A stretch of DNA of 7,012 nt from Solobacterium sp. (GTDB lineage: Bacteria > Bacillota_I > Bacilli_A > Erysipelotrichales > Erysipelotrichaceae), in the NCBI GenBank assembly GCA_017419465.1, contig JAFOLE010000284.1, positions 1 to 7,012 on the forward strand, written 5' to 3'. Shown here piece by piece: positions 1-4,140 of the stretch. The notes beneath the pieces are model-generated. The model saw only the letters and a program-made list of their open reading frames with translations. It searched no databases and was not told the DNA's origin. Numbering within the stretch: the first letter of the stretch is position 1; every line of letters begins with the position of its first letter. The position numbers and the translations under genes are program-made.

Positions 1-52
1 CAACCATCAGGGCACAGATACCAAGCCATACAATGTGCTGCCAGGAAAACAT
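1..52 (-). CDS. N-terminal fragment of a membrane protein (possibly YwaF/TIGR02206-like)
   Basis: Only the first 17 codons are in the window, reading MFSWQHIVWLGICALMV on the minus strand. The start lies 3 nt after the stop of the preceding 262-aa membrane protein gene. A purine-rich site (AAAGGGGG, complement of about 64-71) sits roughly 11 nt upstream inside the end of that gene, so the two are almost certainly co-transcribed. The peptide is the start of a hydrophobic first helix. Short N-termini of the form MF-x(2-3)-H-(I/L)-x-W are what I recall for the YwaF/TIGR02206 family of integral membrane proteins, which share a fold style with the neighbour. That assignment rests on very little sequence and is a guess; the existence of the coding start is better supported. 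Confidence 0.55.
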   Translation of the reverse strand, partial: MFSWQHIVWLGICALMV

Positions 53-55
53 AAG

Positions 56-844
56 TTACTGATCCCCCTTTCCCTGGTGGGACGGACCGCCCCGGAGTTT
101 TCGAAAATTGTAAAACCAGATCCATGACAGTGTATGGTTCAAAGACGCAAGTGCCAGGGAAATGTTGTAGCCGACGATATAGATTCCGGTAAGGCAGATC
201 AGTTTGAAGCCCCATCCGGTGTTGTCAAAATCCAGAAATGAATATGGCGCAAGGCTGGACGGCAGGATCCGGAACCCGAACAGCACAAACATGATCAGCG
301 CGTACAGTGTAATATACATCGTACCGTAGAACGGTTCCAGAGGCTTCAGCTTGCCGATCGGCGCATCATTGATCACAAAGCTCGTCACCATCAATGTCGG
401 TATGACCAGATGCATCATGATACCGGTGTAGGAAGTGACATCCGGCAGATCCGGTACCAGCGGGGTAAGGCCGACCATGACGACCGTGAAAATCACAAAT
501 TCCGTGGTCGCCGCAGAAAGCCGCAGGAAGTAGACATTCCGGTTGGTGACTTCCGTTCCGTCTTTCGCTTCCCGCAGAAAGACGATTCCGGAGAGCAGCG
601 AAATCATTGTGGTGAACAACGTTCCGTCAAAGGTCATAAATCGCATGCGGTTGAACAGATTGTTGTGGAAGATAAATATGGAATACAGTACGGCAGTGAC
701 GCCGCAGAAGACAATGACAAAACTGATAATCGCATTCACGATTTTCTTGATGCGGTAGCGGCGGGAGAACCGCTTTTCAAATGCGTCGAGATCCACAGCG
801 CGGATCTTTACATGTTTTATGTGTTCGAGATGGTCATGTGTCAT
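56..844 (-). CDS. Pr6Pr/FAR-17a-like six-helix integral membrane protein, 262 aa
   Basis: Role unknown; a multi-pass cytoplasmic membrane protein. The first 34 residues are soluble and charged, with basic runs before helix 1. Six hydrophobic segments follow at about residues 36-60, 70-90, 106-126, 139-157, 173-192 and 214-238, and the C-terminus is basic and hydrophilic. Features typical of the Pr6Pr membrane family are the conserved His in helix 4 (H145, context MMHLVIPTLM), a Pro-rich turn before helix 5 (KPLEPFYG), and a Y-x-FLDFDNTGWG stretch at 201-212 before the last helix. The start at 844 gives the full N-terminal region but has no clear Shine-Dalgarno. A TATAAT at 856-861 would place transcription start only a few nt upstream, so translation may be nearly leaderless. 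A GTG at codon 17 (position 796) is the main alternative. The gene is followed 3 nt later by another membrane protein gene. The family call is from memory of its pattern; no biochemical function should be inferred. Confidence 0.85.
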   Translation of the reverse strand: MTHDHLEHIKHVKIRAVDLDAFEKRFSRRYRIKKIVNAIISFVIVFCGVTAVLYSIFIFHNNLFNRMRFMTFDGTLFTTMISLLSGIVFLREAKDGTEVTNRNVYFLRLSAATTEFVIFTVVMVGLTPLVPDLPDVTSYTGIMMHLVIPTLMVTSFVINDAPIGKLKPLEPFYGTMYITLYALIMFVLFGFRILPSSLAPYSFLDFDNTGWGFKLICLTGIYIVGYNISLALASLNHTLSWIWFYNFRKLRGGPSHQGKGDQ

Positions 845-855
845 AAACAGTTAAA

Positions 856-894
856 ATTATATAACGATTCCTGCATGGAACAGCGTGCATGGAA
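856..894 (-). promoter_or_regulatory. Candidate promoter with direct repeat for the 262-aa membrane protein gene
   Basis: On the minus strand there is a perfect -10 hexamer TATAAT (861 down to 856). No good -35 hexamer lies at the expected distance. Instead, two exact copies of TTCCATGCA (880-872 and 894-886) occur 14 bp apart, covering the place where -35 should be. Two evenly spaced repeats in that position are a common layout for an activator or repressor site. The -10 would start transcription about 5-6 nt before the ATG at 844. The promoter and operator roles are inferred. Confidence 0.45.
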
Positions 895-945
895 ACAAAA
901 TCCGAAGAACAAACCCCTTTATATGTAAATTAAAATAAGTTTCTG

Positions 946-974
946 TTGACGGGGAGGGACAAATTGCCTATGAT
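946..974 (+). promoter_or_regulatory. Sigma-A promoter of rplK-rplA
   Basis: TTGACG (946-951) and TATGAT (969-974) are separated by exactly 17 bp, close to the ideal housekeeping sigma consensus. An AT-rich tract (about 919-945) lies immediately upstream and could act as an UP element, as expected for a ribosomal protein operon. Transcription would start near 981, at the base of a hairpin. Confidence 0.85.
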
Positions 975-980
975 TGAAAA

Positions 981-1000
981 GCACACGATTTTTTGTGTGC
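981..1000 (+). promoter_or_regulatory. 5'-end hairpin of the rplK-rplA leader
   Basis: GCACAC (981-986) and GTGTGC (995-1000) form a perfect 6-bp stem around an 8-nt loop (GATTTTTT). The hairpin begins at the predicted transcription start, so the mRNA would have a structured 5' terminus. This arrangement can protect mRNA from 5'-end decay; that role is inferred. The T-run is in the loop, not after the stem, so this is not a terminator. Confidence 0.5.
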
Positions 1001-1045
1001 GCATGCGTGGGAGGATGAGCAGCTCATCCGATTACCACTGCATGT
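1001..1045 (+). promoter_or_regulatory. Probable L1-binding autoregulatory leader of rplK-rplA
   Basis: The leader folds as two helices separated by an asymmetric internal loop. The outer helix is GTGG (1007-1010) with CCAC (1035-1038), extended through one bulged T (1039) by GCATGC (1001-1006) with GCATGT (1040-1045). The inner helix is GGATGAG (1013-1019) with CTCATCC (1023-1029), closed by a CAG loop. The internal loop carries GA on the 5' side and GATTA on the 3' side. A GTGGGAG box facing a ...TTACCAC strand around an asymmetric loop is the signature of the ribosomal protein L1 site in 23S rRNA (helices 76-78) and its mimic in L11-L1 mRNA leaders. Excess L1 is known to bind this mimic and repress translation. 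The location directly upstream of rplK-rplA fits. I recognise the pattern by eye; no covariance model was run. Confidence 0.75.
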
Positions 1046-1076
1046 GGACTTTCTAACAGAAAAGGAGGAATGCCAC

Positions 1077-1499
1077 ATGGCAAAGAAAGTTGCAAAAATC
1101 TGCAAGCTTCAGTTCCCTGCAGGCGGCGCTAAACCGGGACCTGCACTCGCTTCTGCCGGCATCAACATGCCGCAGTTCTGCACAGCGTTCAATGACGCTA
1201 CCAAGGATCGTAAGGGCGATATCGTTCCTGTCATCATCACAGCGTATGAAGACAAGACATTCGACTTTGTGATCAAGACAACACCGGCTGCGGTTCTTCT
1301 CAAGAAGGCTGCAGGCATTGACAAGGCAAGCGGCACACCGAAGACCGTCAAGGCCGGAAAGATCACGGAAGCACAGCTCCGCGAAATCGCTGAGTACAAG
1401 ATGCCGGATCTCAATGCGAACGATGTTGAAGCAGCGATGCGTATCGTTGCAGGTACTGCCCGCAACATGGGTATTACCATTGAAGGATGGGAGGCGTAA
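1077..1499 (+). CDS. rplK: 50S ribosomal protein L11
   Basis: L11 binds 23S rRNA in the GTPase-associated centre at the base of the L10-L7/L12 stalk and is required for translation factor function and RelA activation. The product is 140 aa starting MAKKVAKICKLQF; family members are usually about 141 aa. The start at 1077 is chosen because AAAGGAGG (1061-1068) lies 8 nt upstream; an in-frame start at 993 would add 28 residues not seen in L11. The N-terminal domain runs from about 7 to 70 and the rRNA-binding C-terminal domain from about 72 to 137, with the conserved AAVLLKKAAGI, MPDLNA and GTARNMGI blocks. The proline-rich N-terminal segment is shortened: PAGGAKPGPALASAGINM replaces the usual longer PAGxAxPxPPVGPALGQ. 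The stop codon is 2 nt before rplA. Confidence 0.98.
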   Translation: MAKKVAKICKLQFPAGGAKPGPALASAGINMPQFCTAFNDATKDRKGDIVPVIITAYEDKTFDFVIKTTPAAVLLKKAAGIDKASGTPKTVKAGKITEAQLREIAEYKMPDLNANDVEAAMRIVAGTARNMGITIEGWEA

Positions 1500-1501
1500 T
1501 C

Positions 1502-2179
1502 ATGGCTGGAAAGAAGTATAATGAGGCGCTTGCCAAGATCGATCGTCATAAGACATACGATTACCAGGAAGCGGTAAAGCTCGCAAAAGAGACAAGTGTT
1601 ACAAAGTTTGATTCCTCGGTTGAGGCTTGCTTCAACCTGAATATCGATCCGCGTCAGGCAGAACAGAACATCCGTGGTGCGATGGTTCTCCCGAACGGTA
1701 CCGGTAAGAGCCGTAAGGTTCTCGTTATCACACAGGGACCGAAGGAAGAGGAAGCAAAGAATGCAGGTGCTGACTATGTCGGTGGCAAGGACATGCTGGA
1801 GAAGATCCAGGGCGGATGGTTCGATTTCGATATCATCGTAGCGACTCCGGATATGATGGGTCAGCTCGGTAGACTCGGTAAGCTCCTCGGTCCGAAAGGC
1901 CTCATGCCGAACCCTAAGACAGGAACCGTTACACCGAACGTTGCCCAGGCGATCGAAGAGATCAAGAAGGGTAAAGTTGAATACCGTACCGATAAGGATG
2001 GAAACGTCAACGTTCTGATTGGAAAGTGCTCCTTCTCCGATGAAGCACTGGCTCAGAACTTCAAGGCGCTGTACAACCAGATCGTCAAGGTTAAGCCGGC
2101 TACCGTCAAGGGTGCCTACATCAAGTCCGTTACCGTCGCTTCCACGATGGGCCCGGGCATCAAGGTTACTGTTGAGTAA
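1502..2179 (+). CDS. rplA: 50S ribosomal protein L1
   Basis: L1 forms the mobile L1 stalk of the large subunit, helps eject E-site tRNA, and in many bacteria represses its own operon by binding the mRNA leader. The product is 225 aa, near the usual length of about 230. The start at 1502 (MAGKKYNEALAKIDR) has GGGAGG (1489-1494) 7 nt upstream, inside the end of rplK, so the genes are translationally close. A start at 1487 would swallow this site. Domain I is split, residues 1-66 and about 158-225; domain II lies between. The family signature GPKGLMPNPKTGTV is at 130-143. The gene ends 18 nt before an intrinsic terminator, so rplJ-rplL are not in this transcript. Confidence 0.98.
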   Translation: MAGKKYNEALAKIDRHKTYDYQEAVKLAKETSVTKFDSSVEACFNLNIDPRQAEQNIRGAMVLPNGTGKSRKVLVITQGPKEEEAKNAGADYVGGKDMLEKIQGGWFDFDIIVATPDMMGQLGRLGKLLGPKGLMPNPKTGTVTPNVAQAIEEIKKGKVEYRTDKDGNVNVLIGKCSFSDEALAQNFKALYNQIVKVKPATVKGAYIKSVTVASTMGPGIKVTVE

Positions 2180-2197
2180 TCGTTGATTATCGCAATG

Positions 2198-2231
2198 AAC
2201 GAATCTGTCGTCATGGCAGGTTCGTTTTTTT
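2198..2231 (+). terminator. Intrinsic terminator of rplK-rplA
   Basis: A 12-bp stem, AACGAATCTGTC (2198-2209) with GGCAGGTTCGTT (2215-2226) including two G-T pairs, encloses a 5-nt loop. It runs into a T tract (2225-2231). It lies 18 nt after the rplA stop. Confidence 0.92.
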
Positions 2232-2241
2232 AATGCATAGG

Positions 2242-2266
2242 AAAAGGCGATTCTGTCGGAATCGCC
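2242..2266 (-). terminator. Intrinsic terminator of the double-glycine peptide gene
   Basis: A perfect 8-bp stem GGCGATTC/GAATCGCC (2246-2253 and 2259-2266) with a 5-nt loop is followed on the minus strand by TTTTC (2245-2241). It lies 21 nt after the peptide gene's stop and is convergent with the rplA terminator, insulating the two units. The T tract is short, so efficiency may be modest. Confidence 0.75.
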
Positions 2267-2287
2267 CCGGTAATAATGTTTTTGAAA

Positions 2288-2473
2288 TTATTCACCGTAT
2301 TTCGCATTCATCCGCCGGATGAAATCGTTGTATGCGATGTAGTTCCAGTTTTCGGTCAGGTCCTCATTGACCCGCATGAATTCTTCACGTTCTTCCGGTG
2401 TAAGTGTTTCGAGGGTCCAGCTGCCGCCGTTGACTTCAAGCAGTGATTCATCTCTGATCATTTCCTTTTCCAT
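2288..2473 (-). CDS. 61-aa peptide with double-glycine-type secretion leader (RiPP/bacteriocin- or pheromone-like precursor)
   Basis: Not a family I can name. The first 17 residues, MEKEMIRDESLLEVNGG, match the double-glycine leader used by peptidase-containing ABC transporters (C39 domain). The GG is at 16-17, with Val at -4, Leu at -7, Ile at -12 and acidic residues between. Cleavage after G17 would give a 44-residue product beginning SWTLETL. It is rich in Glu, Asp and Asn, contains no Cys, and has aromatic residues clustered near the end (NWNYIAYNDF). The start at 2473 is fixed by AAGGAGG (2480-2486) 6 nt upstream; a TTG start at 2491 would include that site in the coding region. The gene has its own promoter-like -10 and terminator. 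No transporter, modifying enzyme or immunity gene is adjacent. The acidic, Cys-free product is atypical for a pore-forming bacteriocin, so a signalling peptide or unmodified secreted peptide is equally possible. The leader resemblance could also be chance in a small cytosolic protein. Confidence 0.8.
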   Translation of the reverse strand: MEKEMIRDESLLEVNGGSWTLETLTPEEREEFMRVNEDLTENWNYIAYNDFIRRMNAKYGE

Positions 2474-2512
2474 GACTGTCCTCCTTGTCAAAAGGTTGTA
2501 TCGGATATATTC

Positions 2513-2518
2513 ATTATA
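2513..2518 (-). promoter_or_regulatory. Candidate -10 element for the double-glycine peptide gene
   Basis: TATAAT on the minus strand lies 40 nt before the peptide's ATG, giving a predicted leader of about 33 nt with a strong ribosome binding site. No recognisable -35 lies at 16-18 bp. A small inverted repeat TTCAT-CC-ATGAA (2533-2544) sits in that upstream region and could be an operator. Low-moderate certainty. Confidence 0.4.
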
Positions 2519-2614
2519 TGGAATTGCGGTCCTTCATCCATGAATGGGACAGCGAAAAAAGCATTACAATAATTCTGAATAACGGAAGTGTATAACTCAG
2601 GGAGGATAATACCG

Positions 2615-3424
2615 ATGACTGATGTGAACAAACCTGTGGAGAATCCGAAGCTCCGCGCGTTATTTGACGAACGGAAGAACACCGCCCCGAACGGTCAGGC
2701 TTCCGTAAACAACCGGATTGCGGAAGAGGTTGCACTGCATGCGCAGCTGCTTGCGGTCATACAGCTGGATCCGAATGCGGTGGAACTGCACGAAGACGGA
2801 AAAGCCGTTATTCAGAAAGATACCCGCCTGACCTTTGTGATGTTCAATGATCAGAAGGGAAATACGTTCATGCCGGTATTCACCGACTGGCCGTCCCTGT
2901 ATGCGGGGGAAATGTATCAGGATAAGAATGTACAGACGCTGGTGGTCGGTTTTGACGATATCGCCGCAATCACAGGCGGGCACGCCGGTGCGGTCATCAA
3001 TCCGTTTACGGATAACATTGTGATCACACCGTCCAACCTTGCGCATATGAAGATGCAGAAGGAGATCACGCTGAACGGTGTGTCAAAACAGGAAATCAAA
3101 AAGGACACCACCGTACAGATCGGTGATCCTGCAGAGGTGCCGTATGAGATGATTCAGGCAATCAATGCGCATGCGGAAACCGACAAAACGATCAACGCAA
3201 TCTGGCTGAAGCTGATGATTAAAGACGGCGAACAGAGTTATCTTCTGATCGTGGATCATACCGGCAATCCGGATGAAGTATTCAAGGGCATCGCCGATGC
3301 GGCTGTGCCGCATATCCATAACGGAATGTATGTGGATATGATGGAATATAACAGTCCGACCGGAAAGAAAGCGGCCAGAGGAAACCCGATCTACCGGAAA
3401 CAGAAGCGGTTCCTGTTCGCATGA
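2615..3424 (+). CDS. SseB-like protein with SseB N- and C-terminal domains, 269 aa
   Basis: The architecture resembles enhanced serine sensitivity protein SseB, named for an E. coli multicopy phenotype; its molecular role is not established. A probable N-terminal SseB domain spans about residues 8-140, including TRLTFVMFND and the TFMPVFTDW strand motif (84-92) typical of the family. The conserved INPF motif follows at 128-131. The C-terminal domain covers about 150-260 with VDHTGN at 213-218 and a closing basic PIYRKQKRFLFA. The start at 2615 has AGGGAGG (2599-2605) 9 nt upstream; an in-frame GTG at 2588 lies before that site and is rejected. The protein has no signal peptide or membrane segment, so it is likely cytoplasmic. 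The stop overlaps the start of a 36-codon gene as ATGA, implying translational coupling. The family assignment is by remembered pattern. Confidence 0.82.
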   Translation: MTDVNKPVENPKLRALFDERKNTAPNGQASVNNRIAEEVALHAQLLAVIQLDPNAVELHEDGKAVIQKDTRLTFVMFNDQKGNTFMPVFTDWPSLYAGEMYQDKNVQTLVVGFDDIAAITGGHAGAVINPFTDNIVITPSNLAHMKMQKEITLNGVSKQEIKKDTTVQIGDPAEVPYEMIQAINAHAETDKTINAIWLKLMIKDGEQSYLLIVDHTGNPDEVFKGIADAAVPHIHNGMYVDMMEYNSPTGKKAARGNPIYRKQKRFLFA

Positions 3425-3531
3425 GAACAGTTTACTGGGTATTCGGCGGAGATGCGGCTCAGTTTTACCGCTGCAAGAAGTGCGGCCAGTATTTCAGAAT
3501 CCATAACGAAGTAATTTATCCGTACGATTAA
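3421..3531 (+). CDS. 36-aa CxxC mini-protein translationally coupled to the SseB-like gene
   Basis: ATG at 3421 overlaps the SseB-like stop in an ATGA junction, in the +1/-1 shifted frame, and the reading frame runs 36 codons to TAA at 3529-3531. The product starts MRTVYWVFGGDAAQFYR and contains C18-K-K-C21-G, a half zinc-ribbon or rubredoxin-knuckle style motif, followed by an aromatic-rich tail ending VIYPYD. There is no separate ribosome binding site; coupling by termination-reinitiation is the expected mode. It ends just before two hairpins, the second a terminator, so it lies fully within the transcript. One CxxC pair could bind metal only as a dimer or with a partner. No homologue is known to me. 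It could also be a frame extension of the SseB-like protein reached by frameshifting. Confidence 0.55.
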   Translation: MRTVYWVFGGDAAQFYRCKKCGQYFRIHNEVIYPYD

Positions 3532-3535
3532 CCAA

Positions 3536-3554
3536 CGGATACGCAATGTATCCG
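3536..3554 (+). repeat. Perfect 7-bp stem-loop after the CxxC mini-gene
   Basis: CGGATAC (3536-3542) and GTATCCG (3548-3554) form a perfect stem with a GCAAT loop, 4 nt after the stop codon. No T run follows, so on its own it does not terminate; it precedes a true terminator by 14 nt. It could stabilise the 3' end of the mRNA. Confidence 0.45.
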
Positions 3555-3568
3555 CAATAAACCGACAG

Positions 3569-3602
3569 CGTCCTGTCAGTAATGACAGGGCGTTTTCTGT
3601 TT
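3569..3602 (+). terminator. Intrinsic terminator of the SseB-like/CxxC transcript
   Basis: A 10-bp stem CGTCCTGTCA (3569-3578) with TGACAGGGCG (3583-3592) and a GTAA tetraloop is followed by TTTTCTGTTT. It includes one T-G pair. It lies 37 nt after the mini-gene stop. Confidence 0.9.
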
Positions 3603-3734
3603 GTCCGAAGTACTGCGTGTTTCACAACGGGACGAAAGAAGCTTCGGGAACAGCGGATTGAAATAAGGCAATAACTACGATACGAATAATCGTGTCATAT
3701 AATTGATAAATCGTCTGACCGGAAATGGTTATGT

Positions 3735-4025
3735 ATGTCAGTAAAATCAATTCCGGATCGAATGGATAAGTACAGCGCAGGTGTAAACCGCAGGAAGAAA
3801 GAACAGGGGAGGATTGTGGGAATGCTGCTGGACCCAGAGGGTGACGCAAGACAATTCGAGAATCTGAAACGGGTGCTTCGTAAAGAAGCATACGAAGAAG
3901 GCAGGGAAGAAGGTATAAACAAAAACAAGGCAGATGTTGTACGGGCACTGCTTCAGGAAGGGATGGATGAGTCCTTTATTCTGAGGGTTGTTAAAGTGAC
4001 ACCGGAGTTTCTGTCTTCCATTTAG
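3735..4025 (+). CDS. Probable C-terminal remnant of an Rpn-family nuclease/transposase-like protein
   Basis: The 96-aa product resembles only the distal part of Rpn (recombination-promoting nuclease/putative transposase, PD-(D/E)XK) proteins. That part comprises a basic helical segment, the charged repeat YEEGREEG (53-60), then a small helical domain with ALLQEGMDESFILRV (71-85) and a closing LSSI. The catalytic nuclease core that normally occupies the first 200 or so residues is absent, and upstream the frame closes at a TAA at 3687. The start has no good ribosome binding site. A TATAAT at 3698-3703 could be a -10 but lacks a -35. No inverted or direct repeats marking an element were found. 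I consider it a decayed gene or an orphan C-terminal fragment; it might still be expressed as a small helical protein. Confidence 0.5.
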   Translation: MSVKSIPDRMDKYSAGVNRRKKEQGRIVGMLLDPEGDARQFENLKRVLRKEAYEEGREEGINKNKADVVRALLQEGMDESFILRVVKVTPEFLSSI

Positions 4026-4078
4026 GAGGAAGTGCCGGCAAAACATATCTAGCAGTTAACAACGTATTGGTTCAGAAC

Positions 4079-4118
4079 AAAAAGAGAGCGGACTCTCAAC
4101 CAATGGGAATCCGCTCTT
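4079..4118 (-). terminator. Intrinsic terminator of the gamma-lyase-like gene
   Basis: AGAGCGGA (4085-4092) pairs with TCCGCTCT (4110-4117). After one mismatch the helix continues with CTC-rich/GGGA pairing around an AACCAAT loop. On the minus strand the stem runs into C plus five Ts (4084-4079). It lies 22 nt after the stop at 4141. The plus-strand side lacks a T run, so this mainly serves leftward transcription. Confidence 0.85.
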
Positions 4119-4140
4119 ATTACTGTTGTGTACAGCGTAA

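Noticed and set aside
410..928. Long plus-strand reading frame opposite the 262-aa membrane protein
   Set aside because: Charged low-complexity translation with no domain pattern; the minus-strand frame has six clear membrane helices.
993..1076. N-terminal extension of L11 from an in-frame start at 993
   Set aside because: It would translate the L1-type leader and the Shine-Dalgarno; the added residues are not part of L11, and 1077 has an ideal ribosome binding site.
2474..2491. TTG start at 2491 for the double-glycine peptide
   Set aside because: The added codons are the Shine-Dalgarno sequence itself, and the extension spoils the canonical leader length.
2588..2614. GTG start at 2588 for the SseB-like protein
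   Set aside because: It precedes the AGGGAGG site that serves the ATG at 2615.
2474..2614. Promoter for the SseB-like gene (TTGTCA at 2485, TACAAT at 2565)
   Set aside because: No pair of hexamers has acceptable spacing; a promoter must exist here but I could not place it.
3536..3554. First hairpin after the CxxC gene as a terminator
   Set aside because: No T run follows; the next hairpin (3569-3592) has one.
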